NCBI RefSeq assembly: GCF_000515275.1
Contig: NZ_KI911560.1
Coordinates: forward strand, 2,718,124-2,782,123
Reading direction: 5' to 3'
Source: Methylophilus sp. 5
Lineage (GTDB): Bacteria > Pseudomonadota > Gammaproteobacteria > Burkholderiales > Methylophilaceae
Length of the DNA stretch: 64,000 bases
Below the pieces are notes generated by a model. The model was not told the origin of the DNA and did not search any database. It worked only from the letters and a program-made list of their open reading frames with translations. Both the position numbers and the translations under genes were made by a program. This document shows, one piece after another, positions 8,954 through 18,470 of the stretch. Positions within the stretch are counted from its first letter, which is position 1. Every line of letters starts with the position of its first letter.

Positions 8954-10024
8954 ATGAAAACAAAAGTACTTGTCATTGATGATTCTGCGTTGATACGCAG
9001 CCTGCTAAGCGAGATTATCAATGACACTAAAGATCTGGAAGTGGTGGGGACCGCGCCGGATCCGCTGGTTGCGCGAGAAATGATCAAGCAATTGAACCCG
9101 GATGTGCTGACGCTGGACGTGGAAATGCCACGTATGGATGGTCTGGATTTTCTGGAAAAACTCATGCGCTTGCGCCCGATGCCGGTGCTGATGGTGTCTA
9201 CCCTGACTGAAAAAGGCTCGGAAATTACATTGCGTGCGCTGGAGCTAGGCGCGACAGATTTTGTGACCAAGCCTAAAATGGGCATTGCGCAGGGCATGCA
9301 ACAGTATGCTGATGAAATCACCGATAAAATCCGCACCGCTTCACGCGCCAAAGTGAGTACTTTGCAAAGTATTGCCAAGGCGTCTAATACGCAGGTGCAG
9401 CAAAATGCCATTCGTAACCCGCTCATCAGTAGTGAAAAATTATTGATTATTGGCGCGTCTACTGGCGGCACCGAGGCGATTAAATCGGTGTTGATGCAAA
9501 TGCCGTCAGATTGCCCGGGCATTTTGATTACCCAGCATATGCCAGCCGGCTTCACCAAGTCTTTTGCCGAGCGCTTAAACACGCTGTGCAAGATTTCTGT
9601 GAAAGAGGCGGTGGACGGCGAGCGTGTACTGCCAGGCCATGCCTATATTGCACCAGGTGACAAACACCTGTTGCTAGGCAGGAGTGGCGCGAACTATGTG
9701 ACCAAGTTATCAGACAGTGAGCCGGTGAATAGACATAAGCCTTCAGTCGATGTATTGTTTGATTCTGCGGCCATCAATGCAGGTAAAAACGCGGTTGGGA
9801 TTATCCTCACCGGCATGGGCAAAGATGGTGCTGCTGGTATGCTGCGCATGAAAGAGGGCGGGTCGTACAACTTTTCTCAAAATGAAGAAAGCTGTGTTGT
9901 GTATGGCATGCCGCGCGAGGCTGTCGCGCATGGTGGCGTCCATGAGGTAGGGCATCTGAAAGACCTGCCGCGAATGGTGCTACATTATTTAGCTACTAAT
10001 AGTGAACGTGCCCTGCGTGTGTAA
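8954..10024 (+). CDS. cheB: Chemotaxis response regulator / protein-glutamate methylesterase CheB
   Basis: 356 residues. The N-terminal receiver has the phospho-acceptor Asp55 in [13 protein letters not shown] linker follows, then the C-terminal methylesterase domain with the catalytic triad Ser169 (GASTGG), His195 (QHMPAGF) and Asp291 (GMGKDGA). Each triad residue is offset by five from E. coli CheB. The enzyme removes receptor methyl groups when phosphorylated by CheA and so provides adaptation together with CheR. RBS AGAGGA precedes the ATG. Adjacent genes cheD, cheY and cheZ lie on the same strand. Confidence 0.97.
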   Translation: MKTKVLVIDDSALIRSLLSEIINDTKDLEVVGTAPDPLVAREMIKQLNPDVLTLDVEMPRMDGLDFLEKLMRLRPMPVLMVSTLTEKGSEITLRALELGATDFVTKPKMGIAQGMQQYADEITDKIRTASRAKVSTLQSIAKASNTQVQQNAIRNPLISSEKLLIIGASTGGTEAIKSVLMQMPSDCPGILITQHMPAGFTKSFAERLNTLCKISVKEAVDGERVLPGHAYIAPGDKHLLLGRSGANYVTKLSDSEPVNRHKPSVDVLFDSAAINAGKNAVGIILTGMGKDGAAGMLRMKEGGSYNFSQNEESCVVYGMPREAVAHGGVHEVGHLKDLPRMVLHYLATNSERALRV

Positions 10025-10135
10025 CGTAGTGGTGAACAAACAGACAAATCCCGGTTTTATTAACAATAGCATTGTGGGTCAGCTATTGGATAATCAAGAC
10101 TACGGGATAGGTAACTAATGATAGTGGAGTAACAA

Positions 10136-10534
10136 ATGGGCAACCCTAATACTAAATTTCTGGTGGTGGACGACTTTTCCACCATGCGTAGAATCGTACG
10201 TAACCTGCTCAAAGAGCTGGGGTATAACAATGTGGAAGAGGCCGAAGATGGCGCAGATGCATTGAACAAATTGCGTAATGGTGATTTTGAGTTTGTGGTT
10301 TCTGACTGGAATATGCCGAACATGGATGGTTTAACCATGTTGCAGAATATCCGCGCAGATAACAAATTGTCTAAGCTGCCGGTATTGATGGTCACGGCTG
10401 AGGCGAAGAAAGAAAACATCATTGCGGCGGCGCAAGCCAAAGCGAATGGCTATGTGGTGAAACCGTTTACGGCAGCCACCCTGGAAGAAAAATTATCCAA
10501 AATCTTTGAAAAATTGGAAAAAGGCGAGGTGTAA
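10136..10534 (+). CDS. cheY: Chemotaxis response regulator CheY
   Basis: A 132-residue single receiver domain. All signature residues align with E. coli numbering: acidic pair Asp12/Asp13, phospho-acceptor Asp57 ([12 protein letters not shown]), Thr87 ([12 protein letters not shown]) and Lys109 (YVVKPFT). Phosphorylated CheY binds the flagellar switch to change rotation. It is followed 2 bp later by cheZ, so the two are coupled. A GTGGAG RBS stands before the ATG. Confidence 0.97.
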   Translation: MGNPNTKFLVVDDFSTMRRIVRNLLKELGYNNVEEAEDGADALNKLRNGDFEFVVSDWNMPNMDGLTMLQNIRADNKLSKLPVLMVTAEAKKENIIAAAQAKANGYVVKPFTAATLEEKLSKIFEKLEKGEV

Positions 10535-10536
10535 CC

Positions 10537-11217
10537 ATGACCGAAGCTGTCAATCCGAATCAGGACAATATTGTGGTGGACATAGCCTCTACCATCATGC
10601 AGGACCTGAGTGGAAACCAACAAGAAGAAATGATCAGCCGGATTGGCCACATGACACGCTCGTTGCACGACAACTTGAGTGGATTGGGCTACGACAAAGT
10701 GCTGGAGCAAGTGGCTCAGGAAATTCCGGATGCGCGTGACCGTTTGAGTTACGTAGCTAAAATGACAGAACAGGCCGCCGAGCGCGTATTAAATGCGACT
10801 GATCAGGCGACGCCACTGCAATCTGAGTTAGCTGACCGTGCCGGTGCGTTAAAGCAACGCTGGGAAGAGGTGATGCAGCGCGCATCACTCAAGTCAGAAT
10901 ATGATGCTGTGGTGCAAGAAACATTGGCTTATTTATCACTGGCCAACGAGCATACCACCACCACGAAGTCGTTGTTGATGGATATTATGATGGCGCAGGA
11001 CTTTCAGGACTTAACCGGCCAGGTGATCAAAAAAGTCACCACTTTGGCCCAAGACCTGGAAAGACAATTAGTGCAGGTGCTGGTTGATTTTGCACCGCCC
11101 GTGAAAAAAGACGATGACTCATTGTTAAATGGCCCGCAAATTGATCCACATAACACGGTGGATGTGGTTGCCAACCAGGAGCAGGTCGATGACCTGTTGG
11201 ACAGCCTGGGTTTTTAA
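10537..11217 (+). CDS. cheZ: CheY-P phosphatase CheZ
   Basis: 226 residues forming the long helical hairpin that dephosphorylates CheY-P. The catalytic segment MAQDFQDLTGQVIKK is present, with the key Gln at residue 157. The C-terminal CheY-binding peptide ends VDDLLDSLGF, as in well-studied CheZ proteins. The start is 2 bp after the cheY stop. It closes the chemotaxis run, and a large palindromic terminator follows. Confidence 0.95.
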   Translation: MTEAVNPNQDNIVVDIASTIMQDLSGNQQEEMISRIGHMTRSLHDNLSGLGYDKVLEQVAQEIPDARDRLSYVAKMTEQAAERVLNATDQATPLQSELADRAGALKQRWEEVMQRASLKSEYDAVVQETLAYLSLANEHTTTTKSLLMDIMMAQDFQDLTGQVIKKVTTLAQDLERQLVQVLVDFAPPVKKDDDSLLNGPQIDPHNTVDVVANQEQVDDLLDSLGF

Positions 11218-11250
11218 GGGTGACCACCGGCCTGAAAAGGCATTCGTAAT

Positions 11251-11294
11251 CGCCAAATAACAAAGCACCCTTGCGGGTGCTTTGTTATTTGGCG
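11251..11294. terminator. Perfect 20-bp palindrome, terminator after cheZ
   Basis: CGCCAAATAACAAAGCACCC and its exact reverse complement are separated by TTGC. The inner GCACCC/GGGTGC hairpin resembles the terminator behind the tRNA-Ser gene (13949-13975). The outer part, reading TTTGGCGGAGAGAG into 11304, resembles a tRNA-Ser 3' end in reverse. It is an unusually long stem for a simple terminator and symmetrical on both strands. Confidence 0.8.
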
Positions 11295-11430
11295 GAGAGA
11301 GCGGGATTGTGGCGTAGCCATCTTTCGGCACGCCTCAAGACCGCCTCCGTTGTCGGCGTCCAGCCTGCATTAACATGCCGGCTAGTCGAACCTGGCTTTG
11401 CGTTTTACCGGGTTCTCATCCCTCTCGCAT

Positions 11431-11459
11431 AAAAAAAGCACCTCAAGGGTGCTTTTTTT
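11431..11459. terminator. Bidirectional terminator next to the tRNA-Ser fragment
   Basis: AAAAAAAGCACC / GGTGCTTTTTTT with a short TCAAG loop. On the - strand it follows the tRNA-Ser 3'-end fragment at 11492-11465, in the same order as in the intact tRNA gene. Confidence 0.85.
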
Positions 11460-11464
11460 AAATT

Positions 11465-11492
11465 TGGCGGAGAGAGAGGGATTCGAACCCTC
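11465..11492 (-). repeat. Partial tRNA-Ser 3' end (28 bp), inverted relative to the intact gene
   Basis: The reverse complement equals the last 28 nt, including CCA, of the tRNA-Ser(GGA) at 13915-13942, with no mismatch. Sequence upstream of the fragment (11493 onward) bears no relation to tRNA. No intact tRNA is present here. It could be an attachment-site scar or a decayed tRNA. A weaker tRNA-Ser-like end starts at 11290 (TTGGCGGAGAGAGCGGGATT). Confidence 0.85.
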
Positions 11493-11521
11493 AGTAAAAA
11501 ATATCCTGGGATGCTTTTTCT

Positions 11522-11905
11522 TTATTGAAAGCCGATTCGCTGCTCTGGTTGCAGTTGTGCCAACTCATCATCAGAATACAAACGGCCACGCGTAATAAAC
11601 GCCATACCACTCCCACAATCGAGTGAAAAAGAGCCGCTGGAACCAGGCATGGCATCCAGAATGGTATGCGTACTGTGCATAAAGCTAAAATGGCTGTCGC
11701 TCATATAAAAAATCGCGCCATCAGGCAACTCTCCCAGCTTCACATCGGCTGGGCTGGGCTTAAACTCTACCGCTGGCAGGCACATAGGGCCACTGCCTTC
11801 GCAACAGCCACCAGACTGAAAAAAAACAATCGGGCCATGCTGCGCAGTCAATTGTGCGATGAGTGCTACCGCTGCTGGTGTTGCAGAAACGCGCTCTGTC
11901 ATCAT
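11522..11905 (-). CDS. DUF779 family protein
   Basis: 127 residues. The DUF779 signature is visible: GPIVFFQSGGCCEGSGPMC (about residues 24-42, adjacent cysteines) and later FYMSDSHFSFMHSTHTILD and SLDCGSGMAF. The biochemical function is not known to me. The family is very often encoded beside AcoD/ExaC-type aldehyde dehydrogenases, as here, where the ALDH gene lies just upstream on the same strand. The conserved Cys and His residues suggest metal binding, but that is inference. RBS GGGGGA precedes the first of two consecutive ATG codons. An imperfect hairpin separates it from the ALDH gene. Confidence 0.9.
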   Translation of the reverse strand: MMTERVSATPAAVALIAQLTAQHGPIVFFQSGGCCEGSGPMCLPAVEFKPSPADVKLGELPDGAIFYMSDSHFSFMHSTHTILDAMPGSSGSFSLDCGSGMAFITRGRLYSDDELAQLQPEQRIGFQ

Positions 11906-11945
11906 TGCTTCCCCCGTTGAAATATCTATATGTGATTATAGATAA

Positions 11946-11974
11946 AAAAAGGAGCGAAAAATTCGCCCCTTTTT
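11946..11974 (-). terminator. Terminator/attenuator between ALDH and DUF779 genes
   Basis: AAAAAGGaGCGAA / TTCGCcCCTTTTT, one mismatch, loop of 3. Read on the - strand it ends in a T run. It could reduce read-through from the ALDH gene into the DUF779 gene. Confidence 0.75.
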
Positions 11975-12009
11975 CAAACCCTCGTACTTGTCAGGCGTTA
12001 CTCGTTAAA

Positions 12010-13530
12010 TTAGAAGAAGCCTAATTTTTTCGGACTATAGCTGACCAGCATGTTTTTGGTTTGCTGGTAGTGATCCAGCATCATTTTGTGGGTTTCACGG
12101 CCAATGCCTGATTCTTTGTAACCACCAAAGGCTGCATGTGCCGGGTATGCATGGTAACAGTTGGTCCATACACGACCAGCCTTGATGCCACGGCCCATAC
12201 GATAAGCGCGGCTGCCGTCACGGGTCCATACGCCTGAGCCTAGGCCAAAGATTGTGTCGTTGGCAATGCTTAATGCTTCTGCTTCGTCTTTAAATGTGGT
12301 CACTGCCAACACTGGCCCAAAAATTTCTTCCTGGAAGATACGCATTTTGTTGTGGCCTTTGAACAGCGTAGGCTTGATGTAGTAGCCTTCTGCCAGATCA
12401 CCGCCCAGAATGTTACGCTCACCGCCGCACAGTTGTTGTGCGCCCTCTTGGCGACCAATGTCCATATAAGACAAAATCTTGTTTACCTGGTCTTCAGAGG
12501 CTTGCGCACCGATCATGGTATTAGGGTCCAGCGGATTGCCCTGTTTGATCGCAGCCACACGTGGCAACACGCGCTCCATAAACTTGTCGTAAATCGATTC
12601 TTGAATCAAGGCACGGGAAGGGCAGGTACAGACTTCACCCTGGTTAAAGGCAAACAACACCAGGCCTTCAACGGCTTTATCTAAAAAGTCATCGTCAGCG
12701 TCCATAATGTCTTCAAAGAAAACGTTAGGCGATTTACCGCCCAACTCTAGCGTTGCCGGAATCAGGTTGCTGGCAGCCGCTTGTGCAATATAACGGCCAG
12801 TGGCGGTTGAGCCGGTAAAGGCGATCTTGGCGATACGTTTGCTGGTAGACAGTGGGGCGCCCACTTCACGGCCAAAGCCATTAACGATGTTGATCACACC
12901 TGGTGGCAACAAATCAGCAATGACTTCCATCAAAATCAACAGGCTGATAGGGGTGAACTCAGCTGGTTTCATCACCACAGCGTTACCCGCTGCGACGGCT
13001 GGCGCCAGTTTCCAGGCGGCCATCAGAATAGGGAAGTTCCATGGAATAATCTGGCCGACAACACCAAGCGGCTCGTGGAAATGATACGCCACGGTATTTT
13101 CGTCTAGCTCACTGATGCTGCCTTCTTGCGCACGCAAAGCTCCGGCAAAATAGCGGAAATGATCGGCGGCCAACGGAATATCTGCATTCAGAGTTTCGCG
13201 GATCGGTTTACCGTTATCAACGGTTTCAGCGGTGGCGATCAACTCTAGGTTTTGCTCAATACGATCAGCAATTTTCAGTAACAGGTTGGAACGCTCAACG
13301 ACCGACGTTTTGCCCCATTTATCTGCAATTGCATGGGCAGCGTCCAAAGCCAGCTCGACATCTTCAGCGCTGGAACGCGCCGCTTGGGTATATGGCTTAC
13401 CGGTAATTGGTGAAATCACATCGAAATACTGACCTTTAACCGGCGCGACCCATTTACCACCGATAAAGTTGTCATATTTAGCTTTGTAGGGGACTGTTAC
13501 GCCCATCGCCTTAAGAAGATCCAAACTCAT
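12010..13530 (-). CDS. NAD-dependent aldehyde dehydrogenase, acetaldehyde (ExaC/AcoD) type
   Basis: 506 residues, the usual length of this subgroup. Catalytic residues are visible: Asn165 in PWNFP, Glu262 in LELGGKSPN, and nucleophile Cys301 in [11 protein letters not shown]. The cofactor motif FTGSTATG is at 238-245. These enzymes oxidise acetaldehyde or other short aldehydes to acids in the cytoplasm, often downstream of quinoprotein alcohol dehydrogenases. The partner DUF779 gene follows. RBS AGGAG lies upstream of the ATG. In a methylotroph it may also serve in aldehyde detoxification; substrate not determinable here. Confidence 0.93.
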   Translation of the reverse strand: MSLDLLKAMGVTVPYKAKYDNFIGGKWVAPVKGQYFDVISPITGKPYTQAARSSAEDVELALDAAHAIADKWGKTSVVERSNLLLKIADRIEQNLELIATAETVDNGKPIRETLNADIPLAADHFRYFAGALRAQEGSISELDENTVAYHFHEPLGVVGQIIPWNFPILMAAWKLAPAVAAGNAVVMKPAEFTPISLLILMEVIADLLPPGVINIVNGFGREVGAPLSTSKRIAKIAFTGSTATGRYIAQAAASNLIPATLELGGKSPNVFFEDIMDADDDFLDKAVEGLVLFAFNQGEVCTCPSRALIQESIYDKFMERVLPRVAAIKQGNPLDPNTMIGAQASEDQVNKILSYMDIGRQEGAQQLCGGERNILGGDLAEGYYIKPTLFKGHNKMRIFQEEIFGPVLAVTTFKDEAEALSIANDTIFGLGSGVWTRDGSRAYRMGRGIKAGRVWTNCYHAYPAHAAFGGYKESGIGRETHKMMLDHYQQTKNMLVSYSPKKLGFF

Positions 13531-13852
13531 AGTTACTCCTGTATTTTTTCTATTAATGTTGTAGCAGAACTGCTCTCCAAACCGCTTACATCAAACCGCA
13601 ATTAACTATCGCGATAAACATAGCTTAACACCTTATTTTACAAGGCTTTGGCGTCTGTTTGTGTGCTAAACATTAAACCTTCATGCTGACAAAAGCAAGC
13701 CTTTTAAGATAACTTTTTGATGATTTATAAGAGTACTCAGTGGTGTTATAGAGTGCGTTTTTAGTCCCTGTTTTGACCTGTTTATGCCTGAAAAAATCCA
13801 TTAAATTATTTGGCGGCAACAAGTTTTATGGGCTATAATCGCGCCTTCTTTC
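13531..13852. promoter_or_regulatory. Intergenic region with tRNA-Ser promoter
   Basis: 322 bp without a gene. It must contain the ALDH promoter (- strand), which I could not place. On the + strand TTGGCG (13810-13815), 18 bp, TATAAT (13834-13839) forms a sigma70-type promoter 13 bp before the tRNA. Confidence 0.6.
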
Positions 13853-13942
13853 GGAGAGATGGATGAGCGGTTTAAGTCACCACCCTGGAAAGGTGGCATA
13901 GGGGTAACTCTATCGAGGGTTCGAATCCCTCTCTCTCCGCCA
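13853..13942 (+). tRNA. tRNA-Ser(GGA)
   Basis: A 90-nt class II tRNA. The acceptor stem GGAGAGA pairs with TCTCTCC, and the discriminator G plus CCA are encoded. The anticodon stem CCACC/GGTGG encloses loop CTGGAAA, so the anticodon is GGA and it reads UCC/UCU serine codons. A long variable arm (about TAGGGGTAACTCTA) is typical of serine tRNA, and the T-arm GAGGGTTCGAATCCCTC is present. Confidence 0.97.
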
Positions 13943-13948
13943 GCTATA

Positions 13949-13975
13949 AAAAAGCACCCATTGGGTGCTTTTTTG
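13949..13975 (+). terminator. Terminator of tRNA-Ser
   Basis: AAAAAGCACCC / GGGTGCTTTTT with loop ATT, starting 6 bp after the CCA end. Confidence 0.9.
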
Positions 13976-13999
13976 TTTTTAAGACTTAGGGCTGCATTA

Positions 14000-14299
14000 C
14001 TATTTCTTTTTATCTACTTTGATCGTTTCGGTGGGCAGTGGTTTTTTACCGCTGATACTGACATCTTTTTTGAGGTTGGCTAGTGTTGCCTGACCAATCC
14101 CAGGTACTTGATCCAGCTCATCGACCGATTTAAAGCCGCCGCTCTTTTTTCGGTAGTCAATGATGGCTTGTGCTTTTGAGGGGCCAATGCCATTAAGGCT
14201 CTCTAATTCGGCCTGACTGGCCGTATTGATATCGACCACAGCATAGGCGGCTGGTAACAGAATAAAATACATCAAATAAGCGAATAGTGTTTGCTTCAT
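14000..14299 (-). CDS. ComEA-like helix-hairpin-helix protein, exported
   Basis: Start chosen at ATG 14299, which has GGAGG upstream and begins a signal peptide ([20 protein letters not shown]); the longer frame has no such support. The 99-residue product has a mature HhH domain: [29 protein letters not shown] and [17 protein letters not shown]. This resembles the DNA-binding domain of the competence protein ComEA, and a Lys-rich tail follows. Small ComEA-like proteins bind double-stranded DNA in the periplasm during natural transformation. The gene is last in the pyrF run but separated from it by a terminator. Confidence 0.88.
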   Translation of the reverse strand: MKQTLFAYLMYFILLPAAYAVVDINTASQAELESLNGIGPSKAQAIIDYRKKSGGFKSVDELDQVPGIGQATLANLKKDVSISGKKPLPTETIKVDKKK

Positions 14300-14317
14300 A
14301 TATCCTCCGTATCGTCT

Positions 14318-14356
14318 AAAAATAAAAAACAGGCTTGGTTGGCCTGTTTTTATTTT
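14318..14356. terminator. Bidirectional terminator after pyrF
   Basis: Long A/T-flanked hairpin around ACAGGC / GCCTGT, with A run on one side and T run on the other, between the pyrF stop and the comEA-like start. Confidence 0.8.
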
Positions 14357-14409
14357 ACTGGTCAGCGATGCATGTAAATGCACGCAGCCCCACAAATGGT
14401 TAATTATTG

Positions 14410-15105
14410 TTAAATATTTTTAATTATCGCGTTTAATGCAACAAACGGATCGCTGGCTTGGGTGATTGGTCTGCCAATCACCAGGTAATGTGCCCCCAGG
14501 GCTAATGCATCTTCTGGCGTGACAATTCTGGTTTGATCATCCTGGCTGGCATCGTGTGGGCGTATGCCAGGCGTGACCAGGCAAAACTCAGCGCCTAATG
14601 CATGTTTAAGCACCTGTGCTTCTTGCGCCGAGCAAACAACGCCATTCAGGCCTGCTTGTTTGGTCATGCTAGCCAGCGCTAATACATGCTCGGCTAATGG
14701 GCGCTGTATACCGAGGCTATGCAAGGTCGCTTCATCCATACTGGTCAATACTGTGACTGCGATCAGCAGCGGGGCGTTATTGCCAAAGGCCTTGTCCAGG
14801 CCTTCGCGTGCCGCTTGCATCATCGGCAAGCCGCCACTGGCATGTACATTCAACATCCAGACGCCGAGGTTGGCCGCTGCCTGGCAGGCTTTGGACACGG
14901 TGTTAGGAATGTCGTGAAATTTTAAATCCAGAAATACATCATATTCGCGTTTTACCAGCGACTCTACAAAAGCGGGGCCAGCCGCCGTGAATAATTCTTT
15001 ACCAACTTTCAGTTTGCAGAGTGTCGGGTCCAGGCGGTCGACCAAGGCGGTGGCAGATGCAGCATCTGCGTAGTCCAGCGCGACAATAATTTTGCTATCA
15101 GTCAT
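14410..15105 (-). CDS. pyrF: Orotidine-5'-phosphate decarboxylase
   Basis: 231 residues. Catalyses the last step of UMP synthesis, decarboxylating OMP to UMP in the cytoplasm. The signature [10 protein letters not shown] with the catalytic Asp-Lys-Asp set is present, as are IVALDYADA at the N-terminus, TVLTSMDE, and the phosphate-binding VTPGIRP and LVIGRPIT. The start is 29 bp after the lapB stop on the same strand, so the two are probably co-transcribed. Confidence 0.97.
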   Translation of the reverse strand: MTDSKIIVALDYADAASATALVDRLDPTLCKLKVGKELFTAAGPAFVESLVKREYDVFLDLKFHDIPNTVSKACQAAANLGVWMLNVHASGGLPMMQAAREGLDKAFGNNAPLLIAVTVLTSMDEATLHSLGIQRPLAEHVLALASMTKQAGLNGVVCSAQEAQVLKHALGAEFCLVTPGIRPHDASQDDQTRIVTPEDALALGAHYLVIGRPITQASDPFVALNAIIKNI

Positions 15106-15134
15106 AGGGGGATTTGAGCTTTGGTTAATAAAGG

Positions 15135-16364
15135 CTACTTGCGTTTGAGTAGCTTGATGTCTCTAATGGTGGCTTCAGTCGGCTCTGGCGGCAAAGACTC
15201 CCAAGCATTACAGGCCGGGCATTGCCAATGATACTGCTTGGCACGAAAGCCGCACTGGTCACAATAATAAGCCGCACGGTCGCCAATGGCATTACGCACG
15301 GTTTGCTGCATCAGTTGCAAGTCATGCTGTTCATCATCCAACATGGCACGCGCTTGCAGTAATTGGTCTAATGACTTCAGGCTGGGTTTACGAATCAGCT
15401 CATTACGCGCCAGTTTGGCCGCTTTGTCAGCGCCTTCGGCTTGCAATGTGGCTTCATAAAGCACGGACATCATGCTGCTGATCTGATAGGTTTCGAGATA
15501 CTGATGTAGCTGACTTAAACCCTCACTCATGCCTTTGCCTGCCTTGTGATTCTCGGTCTCAGTTTCGCCATAAAGCAGTGAATAGCTTTTGAGCATCTTT
15601 TGCGCAATCAGCCCCAGGTGCTCTGGTGCCTGCATTTCAATGCGCTTCCAAAAGGCGATTGCATCGGTGTGGTGGCCTTGCTGTGCCGCAATGTCGCCTA
15701 GTAAAACATTGGCGCGCACACAGTTTTTATTGGCATCCAGTGCTTGTTCAAGTTGTGTTTTAGCCTGCGCCCAATCCTGGCGAATCAGGGCATTAGCAGC
15801 CAGCTCGCAATAATATTGTGCGACTTCTTTGCGGTAAGAGATCCCAGAAGAGCGTTCTAACTCAATGGCAATGGCGATGGCTTGCGACCATTCACGCTCT
15901 TTGACGTAGATTTCAAGTAAGTGGCGCAAAGCCGCTTGTTCATAGCGTGTATGGCGCAACGTCTGAAAAATTTCTTCGGCACGGTCGTATAAGCCCGCTT
16001 TAAAGTAATCCTGTGCCAACTCGACCTTGATCGAGGTAGATTGTTGCTCAGTGAGTTCGTAGTTTTCGAGCAAATTCATGTGCAGGTGAATCGCGCGGTC
16101 AGTTTCGCCGGTGCGGCGGAACAAGCTACCCAGCACAAAGTGCAGTTCTAATGAGTCTTTATTCAGGTAAAGCGCTTCGCTAAAGGCATCGACGGCTTTG
16201 TGGTACTGGTCTGCAATCAATAGATTCAGACCTTTAAAATAGGTGGCTGGCAGAGACGTTGATTCAGCAATCAATTGCTTGATGTCAACACGGGCGGCAA
16301 TCCAGCCCAGGGTAAAAAATAGCGGCAAAATCAATAGCCACCAATATTCAAATTCAACCAGCAT
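15135..16364 (-). CDS. lapB: Lipopolysaccharide assembly protein B (TPR/rubredoxin-like)
   Basis: 409 residues. An N-terminal membrane anchor (about 4-24, [17 protein letters not shown]) is followed by TPR repeats to about residue 340. The C-terminal rubredoxin-type metal site is YYCDQCGF...WQCPACNAW (two CxxC pairs). LapB (YciM) is an inner-membrane adaptor that controls LpxC proteolysis by FtsH and hence LPS synthesis. The usual partner lapA is not found upstream; only a terminator and a short spacer separate it from ihfB. Confidence 0.95.
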   Translation of the reverse strand: MLVEFEYWWLLILPLFFTLGWIAARVDIKQLIAESTSLPATYFKGLNLLIADQYHKAVDAFSEALYLNKDSLELHFVLGSLFRRTGETDRAIHLHMNLLENYELTEQQSTSIKVELAQDYFKAGLYDRAEEIFQTLRHTRYEQAALRHLLEIYVKEREWSQAIAIAIELERSSGISYRKEVAQYYCELAANALIRQDWAQAKTQLEQALDANKNCVRANVLLGDIAAQQGHHTDAIAFWKRIEMQAPEHLGLIAQKMLKSYSLLYGETETENHKAGKGMSEGLSQLHQYLETYQISSMMSVLYEATLQAEGADKAAKLARNELIRKPSLKSLDQLLQARAMLDDEQHDLQLMQQTVRNAIGDRAAYYCDQCGFRAKQYHWQCPACNAWESLPPEPTEATIRDIKLLKRK

Positions 16365-16443
16365 AGGAGGTCTCTTTTCAGGTCAGGCTTTATTTTACCC
16401 AAGCAGTTGGCGATGCGCTACGAATAGCGTTCATCACAGGTAA

Positions 16444-16473
16444 AAAAAACGGTATCCGAAGATACCGTTTTTT
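16444..16473. terminator. Terminator downstream of ihfB
   Basis: Perfect 13-bp stem AAAAAACGGTATC / GATACCGTTTTTT with loop CGAA. It ends the rpsA-ihfB transcript, so lapB needs its own promoter in the ~80 bp that follow. Confidence 0.92.
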
Positions 16474-16494
16474 GTTTACTACTTAATCAAAAAA

Positions 16495-16782
16495 TTAAGA
16501 TTCGATAGCGTCTACGCGGTCACGTAGTTCTTTACCCGCTTTAAAGTGTGGCACGTACTTAGCCGGCACCTGCACCTTGGTGCCGGTTTTCGGGTTACGT
16601 CCGAGCCGAGGCGGGCGGTAGTTAAGGCTAAAGCTGCCAAAACCGCGTATCTCGATACGCTCACCAGTCGCCAGGTTTTCCGTCATCGCATCCAGGATGG
16701 TTTTGACGGATAACTCGGCATCTTTCAGCACTAATTGCGGAAAACGCTGGGCAAGCAAGTCTATCAGTTCAGATCTTGTCAT
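16495..16782 (-). CDS. ihfB: Integration host factor subunit beta
   Basis: 95 residues, the standard IHF/HU length. The N-terminal [15 protein letters not shown] and the DNA-binding arm with [20 protein letters not shown] (proline-tipped beta arm) are typical of IhfB. IHF bends DNA at specific sites. It lies 14 bp after rpsA, the conserved proteobacterial pairing. Confidence 0.97.
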   Translation of the reverse strand: MTRSELIDLLAQRFPQLVLKDAELSVKTILDAMTENLATGERIEIRGFGSFSLNYRPPRLGRNPKTGTKVQVPAKYVPHFKAGKELRDRVDAIES

Positions 16783-16796
16783 GATCTAAAGCCTTC

Positions 16797-18293
16797 TTAT
16801 TTTTTGCTATCCAGTTTGGCTTTCAACAAAGCACCCAAGTTAGTGGTGCCTGCAGAAGCTTCGTCGATCATCACGTCGTCAGCTTTTGCTTTCTTGGCTT
16901 TTGGTTTGCCAGATTTGTCGTCACCAATTGGAGCACTGTTGCCACTAGGATCTTCGGTCAATTGTTTCACGCCCAGAGAAATACGCTCTTTCTCAACGTC
17001 AATGCCCAGAATAACGGCTTGCAGCTCGTCACCTTTCTTGAAGTTGCGAATGGCTTCTTCGCCAGATTGTGTCCATGACAGGTCAGACAAGTGTACCAAA
17101 CCGTCAATGCCACCTGGCAAGCCGATAAATACACCAAAGTCAGTAATAGACTTGATCTGGCCAGATACTTTGTCGCCTTTAGCGTGCGTTGCAGCGAAAT
17201 CATCCCATGGGTTTGGTTTGCACTGTTTCATACCCAGTGACAAACGACGACGATCTTCGTCGATTTCCAGAATCATGACTTCAACTTCGTCGCCCAGCTG
17301 AGCGATTTTGCCCGGGTGGATGTTCTTGTTGGTCCAGTCCATTTCAGACACGTGCACCAAACCCTCAATGCCCGGTTCTACTTCAACAAACGCGCCGTAG
17401 TCGGTCAGGTTAGACACTTTACCGAACAGGCGTGTGCTTACTGGGTAACGGCGGCTCAATGCAACCCATGGGTCGTCGCCCAATTGTTTGATGCCCAGAG
17501 AAACACGGTTTTTCTCTTGGTCGAATTTCAGAATCTTGGCTTCAACTTCTTCACCAACAGTCAGCACTTCAGACGGGTGCTTCACACGGCGCCATGCCAG
17601 GTCAGTGATGTGCAACAGGCCATCAATACCACCCAGATCCACGAACGCGCCGTAGTCAGTGATGTTTTTAACGATCCCTTTGATGACAGCACCTTCGGTC
17701 AGGCTGCCCAACAGTGCTTCACGGTCGGCACCCAGGGTGTCTTCCATCACTGCGCGGCGTGAAACCACGATGTTGTTACGCTTGCGGTCCAGTTTGATAA
17801 CTTTGAAGTCCCACTCTTTGTTTTCGTAAGGAGTGGTGTCTTTAACTGGACGAATGTCTACCAGTGAACCTGGCAAGAATGCCATGATGCCGCTGACAGA
17901 AACGCGCAGACCGCCTTTAACACGGCTGCTGACAAAACCTTTGACCACGCGGCCTTCGTTCATGGCTTCTTCCAGATCCAGCCATGCTTGCATTTTCTTC
18001 GCTTTTTCGCGAGACAGTTGTGTAGAACCAAAACCATCTTCCAGTTTTTCGATCGCTACTTTAACGAAGTCGCCGACAGCAACTTCAAGCTCGCCTTGAG
18101 CATTTTTAAATTCGCTAGCGTTGATGACGCTTTCGGATTTCAGGCCAGCGTTAACGATGACGAAATCATTGTCTACAGATACTACTTCGGCGGTGATCAC
18201 TTCACCTGCGCGCATTTCCTGGCGAGCCAGGCTTTCTTCGAAGAGGGCTGCAAAAGATTCCATGGAAGAGGATGTATTAGAAATAGAAGCCAT
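16797..18293 (-). CDS. rpsA: 30S ribosomal protein S1, five-domain form
   Basis: Start taken at ATG 18293 (MASISNT); a TTG 15 bp upstream is less likely. 498 residues, against ~557-570 for typical proteobacterial S1. Five S1 domains can be counted: about residues 30-98, 113-181, 197-266, 284-353 and 371-440 (motifs [53 protein letters not shown]). The sixth domain is absent: after GVKQLTEDP comes a Lys/Asp-rich linker, then the usual terminal [14 protein letters not shown]1 brings mRNA to the 30S subunit. Upstream cmk and downstream ihfB are the conserved neighbours. Confidence 0.96.
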   Translation of the reverse strand: MASISNTSSSMESFAALFEESLARQEMRAGEVITAEVVSVDNDFVIVNAGLKSESVINASEFKNAQGELEVAVGDFVKVAIEKLEDGFGSTQLSREKAKKMQAWLDLEEAMNEGRVVKGFVSSRVKGGLRVSVSGIMAFLPGSLVDIRPVKDTTPYENKEWDFKVIKLDRKRNNIVVSRRAVMEDTLGADREALLGSLTEGAVIKGIVKNITDYGAFVDLGGIDGLLHITDLAWRRVKHPSEVLTVGEEVEAKILKFDQEKNRVSLGIKQLGDDPWVALSRRYPVSTRLFGKVSNLTDYGAFVEVEPGIEGLVHVSEMDWTNKNIHPGKIAQLGDEVEVMILEIDEDRRRLSLGMKQCKPNPWDDFAATHAKGDKVSGQIKSITDFGVFIGLPGGIDGLVHLSDLSWTQSGEEAIRNFKKGDELQAVILGIDVEKERISLGVKQLTEDPSGNSAPIGDDKSGKPKAKKAKADDVMIDEASAGTTNLGALLKAKLDSKK

Positions 18294-18383
18294 TAAAAAA
18301 TTGTCCAATTTTTACTCGCATGAATGACAGACATCGTTCAGCGAGCCATTGCTACGCAGGTGCGCAATCAATGGAAAAGGTTA

Positions 18384-18413
18384 AAAAATATTGCTCAAGC
18401 ATGACTTGAGCAA
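18384..18413 (-). terminator. Terminator after cmk
   Basis: TTGCTCAAG / CTTGAGCAA hairpin with a 5-nt loop. On the - strand a T-rich run (TATTTTTTAA) follows. It lies between cmk and rpsA, suggesting rpsA has its own promoter downstream. Confidence 0.7.
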
Positions 18414-18470
18414 TCCGAATCCAAAACTATACACAAAAAAATTATAGAGTTCAATGACTTATGCGGTTTT

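Noticed and set aside
8923..9591. 222-codon - strand frame opposite cheB
   Set aside because: Shadow of the strongly supported cheB gene; no RBS and no family features.
11125..11331. 68-codon - strand frame with GYATIPLSPP
   Set aside because: Read from the tRNA-Ser-like 3' end and the 44-bp palindrome, then antisense of cheZ; artefact.
11398..11595. 65-codon frame containing AEREGFEPS
   Set aside because: This is the reverse-strand translation of the tRNA-Ser 3' end (GGGATTCGAACCC), a well-known false protein; no RBS.
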